NCBI RefSeq assembly: GCF_045278715.1
Contig: NZ_CP136420.1
Coordinates: 2,709,271-2,773,270 of the forward strand
Length of the DNA stretch: 64,000 nucleotides
Source of the DNA: Neomoorella carbonis
GTDB lineage: Bacteria > Bacillota > DSM-521 > Neomoorellales > Neomoorellaceae
Reading direction: 5' to 3'
Shown here: piece by piece, positions 21,169 to 28,743 of the stretch
How the letters are laid out: every line of letters starts with the position of its first letter
Position numbering within the stretch: the stretch's first letter is position 1
Position numbers and translations under genes: made by a program
Notes under the pieces: model-generated
Seen by the model: only the letters and a program-made list of their open reading frames with translations
The model's database searches: none
Told to the model about the DNA's origin: nothing

Positions 21169-21810
21169 ATGCTGGATTTTCATTTGGAAGATATAAAGGC
21201 TAAAGTAAAACAGCATCAAAGAGGGCTCCTGGATGCCCGCCTGTATGCTAAATCAGCCGTCCTTTTACCCCTGCTAAAAGAAAATGACGGTTCCCTCTCG
21301 CTCCTTTTTGAAGTACGTTCCCACAATTTAAAAACCCAGCCCGGCGAGATCTGTTTCCCCGGCGGACGCCTTCAACCCGGTGACAGGAGTGAGAAAGAAG
21401 CAGCCTTAAGGGAAACCTGTGAGGAATTGGGTCTGGCCGCGGATTCTATTGCAATCTGGGGCGGCCTGGACATCCTGGTTACTCCCTTCCAGCAGGTCAT
21501 CTATCCCTTTGTCGGCCTCTTACAAGAGCCCCAAAACATCAGCCCCACCCCCCTGGAGGTGGAGGAAGTCTTTACGGCACCGCTAAATCGGCTCCTGAAG
21601 CTCACCCCTGAATATCATGAAATTACGTTGCAGGTGCAACCACCCGATGATTTCCCCTTCCATAAGATCCCCCATGGCCGGCAATACCCCTGGCGCCGGG
21701 CCACCTGGCCTGAGCTGTTTTACGATTTTGAAGGGCGCATTATCTGGGGGCTGACCGCCCGGGTCCTGCACCATTTTCTTAGTATTATCAGGCAGCCCGG
21801 GAAACTCTAA
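21169..21810 (+). CDS. NUDIX hydrolase, CoA pyrophosphatase type
   Basis: The 213-residue protein carries the CoA-NUDIX signature LFEVRSHNLKTQPGEICFPG (about residues 45-64), followed by the NUDIX helix EKEAALRETCEELGL with catalytic Glu residues. Proteins of this group (NudL/YeaB type) hydrolyse CoA and its derivatives to phosphopantetheine and 3',5'-ADP. AGGCAGGTGATATTTAA precedes the ATG. The gene is 82 bases after the SMR-like gene. Exact substrate range is an inference from the motif. Confidence 0.85.
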   Translation: MLDFHLEDIKAKVKQHQRGLLDARLYAKSAVLLPLLKENDGSLSLLFEVRSHNLKTQPGEICFPGGRLQPGDRSEKEAALRETCEELGLAADSIAIWGGLDILVTPFQQVIYPFVGLLQEPQNISPTPLEVEEVFTAPLNRLLKLTPEYHEITLQVQPPDDFPFHKIPHGRQYPWRRATWPELFYDFEGRIIWGLTARVLHHFLSIIRQPGKL

Positions 21811-21820
21811 CGTTCTATAA

Positions 21821-21865
21821 ATAAAACAAAGCCCCTGGCCTCGCCTGTTGGCGCAACCGGGGGCT
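21821..21865 (-). terminator. Terminator of the microprotein array
   Basis: On the minus strand AGCCCCCGG pairs with CCAGGGGCT around a loop with its own GCC/GGC stem, followed by TTTGTTTTATTT. It ends the minus-strand array (21960-22500). It also lies just after the plus-strand NUDIX gene and could act weakly for that as well. Confidence 0.7.
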
Positions 21866-21959
21866 CACCAGCGTGTCTTGAAGGGTATCCGCGTAATGAA
21901 CGCTCTGCCAGCTGGTATACGAGATAGGAGGGAGCCAGCCGCTCCCTCCTACTCGATTG

Positions 21960-22046
21960 CTAGTTACCAAAGAAGAGCAGGATGAGAACCAGGAACAGGA
22001 TCAAGGCCCAGCTGCCGGAGAAACCTGGTCCGAAGAAGCCGCCCAC
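21960..22046 (-). CDS. YjcZ-like hydrophobic microprotein 1 (28 aa)
   Basis: From a GTG behind AAAGGAGGAATAACC, this encodes GGFFGPGFSGSWALILFLVL then ILLFFGN. A short Gly/Phe-rich head is followed by one membrane-spanning hydrophobic segment. This pattern matches the YjcZ-type sporulation microproteins of Bacillus, which are spore-coat or mother-cell associated. Unit 1 is a tandem duplicate of unit 2 with a 134-base period, and the same binding site is kept in both, which argues for real translation. Confidence 0.75.
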   Translation of the reverse strand: MGGFFGPGFSGSWALILFLVLILLFFGN

Positions 22047-22093
22047 GGTTATTCCTCCTTTCCCTAATACCTAACCTGGATTATTAACCAGGG

Positions 22094-22180
22094 TTAGTTG
22101 CCAAAAAAGAGCAGGATAAGGATCAGGAACAGGATCAAGGCCCAGCTACCCGAGAAACCTGGTCCGAAGAAGCCGCCCAC
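22094..22180 (-). CDS. YjcZ-like hydrophobic microprotein 2 (28 aa)
   Basis: The product differs from microprotein 1 only at one residue in the hydrophobic part (Ile for Val). Many of the base differences are at third codon positions, which is the mark of selection on the protein. The GTG start and the site AAAGGAGGAATAACC are identical to those of unit 1. It is one of four short genes in a row on the minus strand. Confidence 0.75.
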   Translation of the reverse strand: MGGFFGPGFSGSWALILFLILILLFFGN

Positions 22181-22213
22181 GGTTATTCCTCCTTTCCCTG
22201 GTAGTTAGAAGCG

Positions 22214-22288
22214 TTAATTACCGAAGAACAGGAGGATCAGTATCAGGAAGAGAATAAAAGCCCAATTGCCGAAAATGCCGTCTGCCAT
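22214..22288 (-). CDS. YjcZ-like hydrophobic microprotein 3 (24 aa)
   Basis: This ATG-initiated gene encodes MADGIFGNWAFILFLILILL then FFGN. It shares the C-terminal LILILLFFGN ending with units 1 and 2 but has a shorter head with Asp. The site GGGGGACC before the ATG is weaker. Divergence with conservation of the membrane segment and FFGN end supports a real paralogue. Confidence 0.7.
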   Translation of the reverse strand: MADGIFGNWAFILFLILILLFFGN

Positions 22289-22389
22289 CCTGTGGTCCCC
22301 CTCTCCACTTTCTCCAGGTTTTACTTTAAGTTATGCCAATGCCTGCCAGGAGGTTACACCCCCAGAAAAAAACCGGCAGCTTACCCGGG

Positions 22390-22500
22390 CTAAACGAAGA
22401 TAAATAAAACGATCAACAGGAACAGAAAAAGGAATACCAGACCGCCATCGGCCAAAATGTCCCGTCCCTGGGCTTCAGGCTGGATCTGGACTTCAGCCAT
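22390..22500 (-). CDS. Hydrophobic microprotein 4 (36 aa), first gene of the array
   Basis: From an ATG behind GAGGGGGTGGCATC this encodes MAEVQIQPEAQGRDILADGG followed by a single hydrophobic segment LVFLFLFLLIVLFIFV. The DGG-LVFLFLFLL part resembles the head-to-membrane junction of the other units, but the N-terminal 16 residues are polar and unique. It is nearest to the sporulation-like promoter at 22590-22618. Function is unknown; a small spore-membrane or coat component is plausible. Confidence 0.68.
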   Translation of the reverse strand: MAEVQIQPEAQGRDILADGGLVFLFLFLLIVLFIFV

Positions 22501-22589
22501 GATGCCACCCCCTCTGAAAATAGATGCGGCCACCACCATGTTTTTCCTGCCTTCAGGCCCTTTAAAACAGGCTTATAGGTCTCTCTTGG

Positions 22590-22618
22590 TAGTTTATGTA
22601 TTGCTTACGCCTGTGGTT
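22590..22618 (-). promoter_or_regulatory. Candidate mother-cell (sigma-K/E type) promoter for the microprotein array
   Basis: The minus strand has AACC (22615-22618), 15 bases, then ACATAAACTA with CATAAACTA at 22590-22598. This fits the sigma-K form (mACm, about 15-16 bases, gCATAnnnTA) and is close to the sigma-E -10. It lies about 90 bases upstream of microprotein 4. It was found by eye only. Confidence 0.5.
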
Positions 22619-22622
22619 ACCC

Positions 22623-22652
22623 AATAAAAAATCCCCCACACAGGGGGGATCG
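22623..22652 (-). terminator. Terminator after ychF
   Basis: The minus strand reads GATCCCCCC-TGTG-TGGGGGATTTTTTA, a strong stem with a U-run. It is about 20 bases past the ychF stop and separates ychF from the microprotein promoter. Confidence 0.85.
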
Positions 22653-22669
22653 GGGCCGGATAATTTTAA

Positions 22670-23743
22670 TTAAACATTAAAGCGAAAGTTAATAATATCA
22701 CCATCCTGGACGATGTAATCCTTGCCCTCCAGGCGGACAAGGCCTTTTTCCTTAACTTTATTCATGTCACCCAGCCTTGCCAGGTCACTAAAACTTACCA
22801 CCTCAGCACGAATAAAACCCCGCTCAATATCGCTATGAATCTTGCCAGCAGCGGCCCGAGCAGTTGTTCCTTCTTTGATAGTCCAGGCGCGGACCTCATC
22901 TTCCCCGGCCGTAAGGAAGGAGATTAATCCCAGGCGGCGGTAGATGGCCCGGGCCAGGCGGTCAATACCCGGTTCGGTAATGCCCATTTCTTGTAAGAAT
23001 ACTTCCCGGTCGGCTGGTTCCAGGCGGGCTATTTCGGCTTCCAGTGCCGCGCAAAGGGTTAAAACCGGGATGCCCCGGGCGGCAGCGTAAGCCTCAACCT
23101 CTTCCTGACCTTCATAATGGCCTTCCCTTAGCTGCCCCTCGTCAATATTGACCACAATGATCATGGGCTTGGTGGTTAAAAACCCCATGTGACGTAAAGC
23201 CTGCCATTCTCCGGCCGTAAGACCCGCTTCCAGTAGAGGCTTTTCCGCCTCCAGGGCTTCCTGGCAGCGGCGTAAGGCGCTTTGTTCGGCCAGCAGGTCG
23301 CCCTTAACTTTCTTGCTGGCGGCAATACGTTCCAGCCTGGTTTCCACCAATTGCAGGTCAGCCAGCAGGAGCTCGGCATTGATCATCTCCAGGTCCCGCA
23401 CCGGATTGAGGCTCCCCTCTACATGGAGCACATCCTCCCGGTGAAAGGCCCGGACGACATGAATCAGGGCATCAACCTCCCGGACGGCAGCGAGGAAAGC
23501 CGCCCCGCTGCCGCGGGTTAATCCCGGTACATCAATAATCTCCAGGGTGGCAGGGGTAACTTTACGCGGGTGATAAAGGGAAGCTAGAAAATCAAGACGG
23601 GGATCGGGAATAGGGGCAGTCCTGATATTGGTTTTTGTCCGGCCAGCAAAGGCCGAGGTCTCCACCTCAGCCTGGGTTAAAAGGTTGAATAACGTCGTTT
23701 TGCCTACCAGGGGCAGGCCAATGATTCCACAGGTAAGGGCCAA
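22670..23743 (-). CDS. ychF: YchF/OLA1-family ribosome-associated P-loop ATPase
   Basis: The 357-residue Obg-family protein has the P-loop GLPLVGKTTLFN (residues 9-20), a G3 motif IIDVPGLTRG, a coiled helical insertion (about residues 130-200) and the C-terminal TGS domain ending KDYIVQDGDIINFRFNV. YchF proteins prefer ATP over GTP and take part in translation and stress responses. The usual NxxE nucleotide specificity motif is seen here as VVNIDEGQL. The start is TTG behind GAGGTGA. It is followed by its own terminator. Confidence 0.95.
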   Translation of the reverse strand: MALTCGIIGLPLVGKTTLFNLLTQAEVETSAFAGRTKTNIRTAPIPDPRLDFLASLYHPRKVTPATLEIIDVPGLTRGSGAAFLAAVREVDALIHVVRAFHREDVLHVEGSLNPVRDLEMINAELLLADLQLVETRLERIAASKKVKGDLLAEQSALRRCQEALEAEKPLLEAGLTAGEWQALRHMGFLTTKPMIIVVNIDEGQLREGHYEGQEEVEAYAAARGIPVLTLCAALEAEIARLEPADREVFLQEMGITEPGIDRLARAIYRRLGLISFLTAGEDEVRAWTIKEGTTARAAAGKIHSDIERGFIRAEVVSFSDLARLGDMNKVKEKGLVRLEGKDYIVQDGDIINFRFNV

Positions 23744-23817
23744 CTCTCTTCACCTCGGCTACAGTATAACAACTCCGGTGCCAAAAGGAAAGGCCGGTAC
23801 TTATAATTTTTCAGGAC

Positions 23818-23846
23818 AATAAAAAAAGGAGCATACTGCTCCTTTT
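23818..23846 (-). terminator. Terminator of the tRNA operon
   Basis: AAAAGGAGCA-GTA-TGCTCCTTTTTTT forms on the minus strand 17 bases after the tRNA-Thr gene. It is a compact stem with a seven-base U-run. Confidence 0.85.
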
Positions 23847-23862
23847 ATAAATAAAAATATTA

Positions 23863-23938
23863 TGGAGCCCATAACCGGGATTGAACCGGTGACCTCCGCC
23901 TTACCAAGGCGACGCTCTACCGACTGAGCTATATGGGC
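23863..23938 (-). tRNA. trnT: tRNA-Thr(GGU)
   Basis: The minus strand gives acceptor GCCCATA / TATGGGC, D-arm, and anticodon loop TTGGTAA with anticodon GGT, which reads ACC and ACU codons. The T-arm is CCGGTTCAATCCCGG. CCA is encoded. It is the last of three tRNAs in one short operon. Confidence 0.96.
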
Positions 23939-23939
23939 A

Positions 23940-24015
23940 TGGTTGCGGGGGATGGATTTGAACCATCGACCTTCGGGTTATGAGCCCGACGAGCTTCCAG
24001 CTGCTCCACCCCGCA
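23940..24015 (-). tRNA. trnM: Initiator tRNA-Met(CAU)
   Basis: The anticodon loop is CTCATAA on a GGG/CCC stem, the three consecutive G-C pairs of initiators. The D-stem A11-U24 pair is also initiator-like. Position 1 is U opposite A72, a weak pair in place of the usual C1-A72 mismatch, which should still allow formylation. CCA is encoded and only one base separates it from tRNA-Thr. Confidence 0.92.
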
Positions 24016-24024
24016 ACATTATTT

Positions 24025-24110
24025 TGGTGGAGGGGGCTGGATTTGAACCAGCGAAGGCTGCGCCAGCAGATTTACAGTCTGCCCCCTTTGGCCAACTCGG
24101 GAACCCCTCC
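24025..24110 (-). tRNA. trnY: tRNA-Tyr(GUA)
   Basis: The acceptor is GGAGGGG / CCCCTCC, the anticodon loop CTGTAAA has anticodon GTA, and the long variable arm expected of bacterial tRNA-Tyr is present. CCA is encoded. It is the first tRNA after the operon promoter. Confidence 0.96.
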
Positions 24111-24136
24111 ATATTTCCTTTTCAGACGCAACAGTA

Positions 24137-24165
24137 ATTATAGCATCATGTTTTGAAGGCGTCAA
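24137..24165 (-). promoter_or_regulatory. Promoter of the tRNA-Tyr-fMet-Thr operon
   Basis: TTGACG (24160-24165), a 17-base spacer and TATAAT (24137-24142) lie 27 bases upstream of tRNA-Tyr. This is a near-consensus housekeeping promoter. Confidence 0.8.
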
Positions 24166-24182
24166 GCCCTTTTTGCCGGTAA

Positions 24183-24833
24183 TTACTGGCTATTATCCCG
24201 CCGTTCCAGATAACGTTCCAGCTTGCGTTTTACGCGCTGGAGGGCATTATCGATAGATTTGACATGGCGTTTCAGATCCACGGCAATCTCCTGGTAGGAT
24301 TTCCCTTCCAGGTAGGACATTAAAACTTTCCACTCCAGGGAGCTTAAAATCTCGCCCATTTTTTCTTCGATGTCAACAAATTCTTCCTGGCTGATGATTA
24401 ATTCTTCCGGGTCGGTAATCTTGGAACCGGAAATAATGTCCAGCAGGGTGCGATCGGAATCTTCGTCATAAATGGGCTTATTGAGGGAGACATAAGAGTT
24501 CAGGGGGATGTGCTTTTGCCGGGTAGCCGTTTTGATGGCGGTGATAATCTGCCGGGTAATGCACAGCTCGGCAAAGGCCCGGAAGGAGGATAACTTGTCG
24601 CCGCGAAAATCGCGGATGGCCTTGTAAAGGCCAATCATCCCTTCTTGCACAATATCTTCCCGGTCAGCGCCAATGAGGAAATAGGAACGCGCTTTCGCGC
24701 GGACAAAATTACGGTACTTATTAATCAAATATTCCTGGGCTACTTCATCACCTTCCTGGGCCAGATAAACAATGTCTTCATCCCCAAGAACTTCATAGGG
24801 TTGCCACGGTTCCTGCTGTACATTGACACTCAT
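24183..24833 (-). CDS. sigH: RNA polymerase sigma-H factor (Spo0H)
   Basis: The 216-residue sigma factor has region 2 with REDIVQEGMIGLYKAIRDF (core binding and -10 reading) and region 4 with SLEWKVLMSYLEGKSYQEI. It directs early sporulation genes such as spo0A and spoIIA in Bacillus. The ATG at 24833 is taken because GGTGGAGG lies 7 bases upstream; an upstream extension to 24875 lacks a site. Its place next to yacP-rlmB-mrnC-cysS is the standard Firmicute order. It has its own candidate promoter at 24910-24938. Confidence 0.95.
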   Translation of the reverse strand: MSVNVQQEPWQPYEVLGDEDIVYLAQEGDEVAQEYLINKYRNFVRAKARSYFLIGADREDIVQEGMIGLYKAIRDFRGDKLSSFRAFAELCITRQIITAIKTATRQKHIPLNSYVSLNKPIYDEDSDRTLLDIISGSKITDPEELIISQEEFVDIEEKMGEILSSLEWKVLMSYLEGKSYQEIAVDLKRHVKSIDNALQRVKRKLERYLERRDNSQ

Positions 24834-24909
24834 GCCAACGCCTCCACCCTGGATTTCCAAGAACCATAGTAACAAAAGGAGGCCTATATCTTGTCCAATA
24901 ACATCAATA

Positions 24910-24938
24910 ATTATACAAGAAACCTATCTCAACCGCAA
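24910..24938 (-). promoter_or_regulatory. Candidate promoter of sigH
   Basis: TTGCGG (24933-24938), 17 bases, TATAAT (24910-24915) on the minus strand. It lies in the 119-base gap between yacP and sigH, about 77 bases before the sigH start. Confidence 0.6.
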
Positions 24939-24952
24939 GAGTTAACTACTGG

Positions 24953-25477
24953 CTACCGGCGCCGCCAGTTTTCCAGAACTTTAAGTGTTTCCCCTTGGAG
25001 GCGTCCGTCGATGGAGTTTCTCTGGATACCCTTCTGCCCCTCTCTGGCCATCTCCCGGCGGGCGTTTTCAATGTAAGCCTTTAACTCGGCAACCGGTAAG
25101 CGGAGAGCCCCGCCTCCCAGGATCATGCGCTGCTCGGCCGCATCGGAAGTAGCTACGTAAACCTGGCCCTGGGTATTAAGGGTCCTCACAAGTTTCTCGA
25201 TGACGGCATCCGCCGTTTCTCCTTCCTGGCTATAAATTATCTCTACCCCGCCGATTTTTTCCTTTTTTTCTCCTGCCCCGGAAACCCGATGGGCATCAAA
25301 GACAACTATTACCTGCCCTCCCCAGTAGGCCTGGTAATTAATTAACTCTGCTATTAGTTTATCGCGGGCATGGGCAAAACTTGACTCTTCTTTTAGCTTA
25401 ACTAATTCCGGCCAGCTATATAAAAAGTTATAGCCGTCAACAATGAGCACATCAGGCACAGGTTCACCCCGCTTCAT
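24953..25477 (-). CDS. NYN/PIN-like ribonuclease (YacP/Rae1 family)
   Basis: The 174-residue protein has the NYN-domain acidic motif PDVLIVDGYNFLYSWPEL near the N-terminus, VIVVFDAHRV and VYVATSDAAEQRMIL, which carry the conserved Asp residues of the nuclease. The Bacillus homologue Rae1 cleaves mRNA in the ribosomal A site. The ATG overlaps the rlmB stop in an ATGA arrangement, indicating coupling. A GTG 18 bases further in, behind GGGGTGA, is an alternative start. Confidence 0.88.
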   Translation of the reverse strand: MKRGEPVPDVLIVDGYNFLYSWPELVKLKEESSFAHARDKLIAELINYQAYWGGQVIVVFDAHRVSGAGEKKEKIGGVEIIYSQEGETADAVIEKLVRTLNTQGQVYVATSDAAEQRMILGGGALRLPVAELKAYIENARREMAREGQKGIQRNSIDGRLQGETLKVLENWRRR

Positions 25478-26214
25478 ACCGGGCAACAATACCTCTGGCG
25501 CACTACCTCATACATTAAAACCGTAGCTGCGGCAGCAACATTTAATGAGTTAATTCTCCCGCGCATGGGCAGTCTGACGATAAAATCACAGTGGGATCTG
25601 ACCAGGGGGGAAAGCCCCCGACCCTCGCTGCCAAAGACCAGGACCAGGGGTACAGTAAAATCGCTGGTAAAGGCATCCCTTGTACCATCGCCCTCGGCGC
25701 CAACAACCCAGATGCCTTCCTTCTTTAGTTTAACTATGGCCTGGGACAGGTTGGTTACTCTGGCTACAGGGAGATACTCCAGGGCTCCGGCAGCAGCCCG
25801 GGCCACGGCTGTAGTTAACCCTGCCGTACGCCGCCGGGGAACAATGATGCCGTGGGCACCGGCAGCCTCTGCGGAGCGCAAAATGGCCCCCAGATTATGG
25901 GGATCTTCTACCTGATCCAGCATGATTAAAAAGGGGGGCTCCCCTTTCTCCCGCACCAGGGATAGGAGGTCCTCAAGCTCGATATAACTTTTGGCCGCAG
26001 CCAGGGCTACCACTCCCTGGTGCCGGGCTCCTGCCACTCTATCCAGGACCGACCTGTCCACCCGCTGGACAGGGACGCCCTGGCTTCGAGCCAGGGTGAG
26101 TATCTCGCTAATTGACCTCCCTTCCAGCCGGAAAGCCATTAAAATCTTGTGCAAGGGCCGGCCGGCCCGCAGGGCTTCCCGGACCGGGTTGCGGCCGGCA
26201 AGAATATCGTCCAT
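25474..26214 (-). CDS. rlmB: 23S rRNA (guanosine-2'-O-)-methyltransferase RlmB / TrmH family
   Basis: The 246-residue SPOUT methyltransferase has an N-terminal substrate-binding domain opening MDDILAGRNPVREALRAGR and the catalytic knot with LDQVEDPHNLGAILRSAEA (motif 1, with Asn and Arg), VFGSEGRGLSPLV (motif 2) and LPMRGRINSLNVAAAATVLM (motif 3). RlmB methylates G2251-type sites in the P loop of 23S rRNA. The start is the ATG that overlaps the thyX stop (TGATG) behind GGGAGGAAATT. The specific target is an inference. Confidence 0.92.
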   Translation of the reverse strand: MDDILAGRNPVREALRAGRPLHKILMAFRLEGRSISEILTLARSQGVPVQRVDRSVLDRVAGARHQGVVALAAAKSYIELEDLLSLVREKGEPPFLIMLDQVEDPHNLGAILRSAEAAGAHGIIVPRRRTAGLTTAVARAAAGALEYLPVARVTNLSQAIVKLKKEGIWVVGAEGDGTRDAFTSDFTVPLVLVFGSEGRGLSPLVRSHCDFIVRLPMRGRINSLNVAAAATVLMYEVVRQRYCCPV

Positions 26215-26897
26215 CAAATTTCCTCCCTGGCACGAACAACTGGTGCCCGCCCACAACTCCGGGACCCTTCGCGGCAAACGCCCTCCGTCTCGCAGGCGGG
26301 CCCGGCATAGCTAAAAATGAGGGGAGCCACCTTTCTCACCTGCTCCCTCATTTTTAAGGCCAGCTCCCGGATTTCCCACTGGGCCCGGCTACAGCAACGC
26401 AGGCGGAAAAAATTAAACAAACTGCGGGCATTAAAGGTACATACCAGCTTGGTTTCGCAGGCATTTGGTAACAGGTAGCGGGCATCTTCCCGGGGAACCA
26501 GCTCCTGTATTTCATGATATGCCTTTTGTAAGGCCCGCATACATTCCTGATAGCGAGCCAGGGCTTCGGGGATGGCGGCGATGCTGGGAGGGATAATGTA
26601 GGTAAAATCATCTTCGTTGACGTAACGCTGGGATTTCTGGGAATAGGAAGCTATGCGGTGCCTTACCAGCTGGTGGGAAAGGACGCGGCTAACTCCTTCT
26701 ATGGCAAAGGTAAAGGTGATATGCTCCAGGGGGGATTCATGACCCAGGGATATTAGCAGGCGCAGCAGCCTCTCAACTTCGTCTTTATCCATTTCGGCCA
26801 TCAGCCTGCTTGCCCCACGTGGCGCGTAACAAAGGCGAGCGGCTGCTGCGACCAAACGCTCTGGATCCGGGGTATGGCTGATGAGTTCAACTTGCAT
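26214..26897 (-). CDS. thyX: Flavin-dependent thymidylate synthase ThyX
   Basis: The 227-residue protein makes dTMP from dUMP using FAD, NADPH and methylene-tetrahydrofolate. The ThyX motif RHRIASYSQKSQR (about residues 78-90) carries the RHRxxSxxxxSxR signature, and FNARSLFNFFRLRCC holds the substrate Ser/Arg region. GGGAGAGG precedes the ATG. No thyA is in this window. The unusual feature is a Cys/Arg/Gly-rich C-terminal tail (about residues 195-227) with ETEGVCREGSRSCGR. Confidence 0.95.
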   Translation of the reverse strand: MQVELISHTPDPERLVAAAARLCYAPRGASRLMAEMDKDEVERLLRLLISLGHESPLEHITFTFAIEGVSRVLSHQLVRHRIASYSQKSQRYVNEDDFTYIIPPSIAAIPEALARYQECMRALQKAYHEIQELVPREDARYLLPNACETKLVCTFNARSLFNFFRLRCCSRAQWEIRELALKMREQVRKVAPLIFSYAGPACETEGVCREGSRSCGRAPVVRAREEI

Positions 26898-26913
26898 TTT
26901 ATTCCTCTCCCTG

Positions 26914-27294
26914 TTATACTTCCGCCAGTTCAAAAATGAGCCGGGTAAGCTCGTCCAGCCTCTGCCACTCGCCCTTCAGGTACAGGTAACCGAAGAGGCT
27001 TTCCAGGGCTGTACTGGAATGGTATTCCTCCGGGACGGCGCTGCGGGGCAGATGCCCCGGCCGGGCATTCCGCCCCCGGCGCAGGATGTCCTTTTCCGCA
27101 GCCGTCAAATGGGCCTCCAGGGCCGGTACTAACCTGGCCTGGCCGGCGGCCCGGACAAAACGCACGGCTTCCCGGTGCAATTGCTCCAGCCTGGCGGGGC
27201 CGCGGCGCACCAGGTGGGTGCGGACCAGCAGTTCGTATACGGCGTCACCGACGTAGGCGAGAACCAGGGGCGAAAGGCCGGCAACGGGATCCAC
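26914..27294 (-). CDS. mrnC: Mini-ribonuclease III (23S rRNA maturation)
   Basis: The 126-residue protein is an RNase III catalytic domain with no RNA-binding domain. The signature AYVGDAVYELLVR (about residues 13-25) and STALESLFGYLYLKG hold the catalytic Asp and Glu. Mini-III trims both ends of 23S rRNA precursor. The GTG at 27294 has AAGGAG 8 bases upstream, better than the GTG at 27303. It lies between cysS and thyX in conserved order. Confidence 0.92.
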   Translation of the reverse strand: MDPVAGLSPLVLAYVGDAVYELLVRTHLVRRGPARLEQLHREAVRFVRAAGQARLVPALEAHLTAAEKDILRRGRNARPGHLPRSAVPEEYHSSTALESLFGYLYLKGEWQRLDELTRLIFELAEV

Positions 27295-27306
27295 TGCCTC
27301 CACTCC

Positions 27307-28743
27307 TTAACTTTTCTTCCAGCGGGGCCCGCGGGGGGTGTCCTCCAGGATTATCCCCAAGCCCTTGAGACGGTCGCGAATGGCGTCGGCCGTGGCCCAG
27401 TCTTTGCGCTGCCGCGCTTCCTGGCGGATACTTAAAATGATGTCCATAAGACCTTCCAGGAGGGCATCATTCACCTGCTGGTGAGACCGACCAAAGAGGC
27501 CCATAACGTTTTCGCCCAGTTCTTCAAAAACCGTAGCTGCCTTGATAACAACCCCGGCGTCCGGACGGGTCGTCCCACCCAGGTAGGTATTGATCTCCCG
27601 GGCCAGGTCATAAAGGGCCGCCAGGGCCCGCGCCGTATTGAAGTCATCATCCAGGGCGGTCATAAACTCCCGGCGCAGTTCTTCAACCCGGCCGACCAGG
27701 GCAGCACCCTCTTCGCCGCTGGCCGTTGAACTACCGTCACCAGCCAGGTGGCAGCGGGTCTCGTTTAAAAGACGACGGGTATTTTCCAACCGTTCCAGGC
27801 CCTTCTCTGCAGCCAGGAGCCCGGCGTCATCAAAGTCAATGGGGCTGCGATAATGGGTTGAAAGTAAAAACAAGCGCACGGCCAGGGGCCGGAAACGGCT
27901 GGTGATGTCTCTTACGAGGAAAAAATTGCCTTTTGACTTAGACATCTTTTCCTGGTTGACGGTGATAAAGCCGTTATGCAGCCAGAAACGAGCAAAGGGG
28001 CAGCCTGTCCCGGCTTCTGCCTGAGCAATTTCATTTTCATGATGGGGGAAAATGAGATCGGCGCCGCCGCCGTGGATATCGAATCCTGGCCCCAGATATT
28101 TCAAGGCCATGGTGGAGCACTCAATATGCCAGCCCGGGCGGCCCGGTCCCCAGGGGCTATCCCAGGCCGGTTCGCCGGGGCAGGCGGCCTTCCAGAGGGC
28201 AAAATCCAGAGGGTTGCGCTTGGCGGTATTGACCTCCACCCGAGCACCGGCCCGCATCTCTCCGGGGGTACGCTTGGACAGGCGACCGTAGGCGGGAAAC
28301 TTTTCTACTTCAAAGTAAACGTCGCCCCCGGCTTCATAGGCAAAACCACGCCGCATGAGCTCTTCGATGGCGGCGATTATATCTCCTATATGCTGGCTGA
28401 CCCGGGGATAAAGGGAGGCCCGCTTCACATTTAGAGCATCGGCGTCGCGGAAAAACTCCTGGATATAACGATCAGCTAAACTTAAAGCCGGTACTCCTTC
28501 TTCCCGGGCCCTGTTGATGACCTTATCATCGATGTCGGTGAAATTCTGGACATACAAGACGTCATAATTCCGATATTCCAGATAACGGCGCAGGGTGTCA
28601 AAGACCACCAGGGGCCGGGCGTTGCCCAGATGGATATAGTTGTAAGTAGTGGGCCCGCAAACATACATCCGCACCCGGCCCGGCTCAGACGGTGTGAACT
28701 CTTCCTTTCGTCCCGTCAGCGTATTGTACAGGTAGATGCTCAT
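27307..28743 (-). CDS. cysS: Cysteinyl-tRNA synthetase
   Basis: The 478-residue class I synthetase has the HIGH-type motif YIHLGNARP (residues 30-38, zinc ligand Cys at 28 in CGPTTYN), the zinc-site WHIECSTMALKYLG and KMSKSKGNF. The ATG at 28743 has GGAGG 9 bases upstream. This start lies inside the cysE reading frame, giving a 59-base overlap. With cysE it forms a T-box-controlled unit for cysteine supply and tRNA charging. Confidence 0.96.
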   Translation of the reverse strand: MSIYLYNTLTGRKEEFTPSEPGRVRMYVCGPTTYNYIHLGNARPLVVFDTLRRYLEYRNYDVLYVQNFTDIDDKVINRAREEGVPALSLADRYIQEFFRDADALNVKRASLYPRVSQHIGDIIAAIEELMRRGFAYEAGGDVYFEVEKFPAYGRLSKRTPGEMRAGARVEVNTAKRNPLDFALWKAACPGEPAWDSPWGPGRPGWHIECSTMALKYLGPGFDIHGGGADLIFPHHENEIAQAEAGTGCPFARFWLHNGFITVNQEKMSKSKGNFFLVRDITSRFRPLAVRLFLLSTHYRSPIDFDDAGLLAAEKGLERLENTRRLLNETRCHLAGDGSSTASGEEGAALVGRVEELRREFMTALDDDFNTARALAALYDLAREINTYLGGTTRPDAGVVIKAATVFEELGENVMGLFGRSHQQVNDALLEGLMDIILSIRQEARQRKDWATADAIRDRLKGLGIILEDTPRGPRWKKS

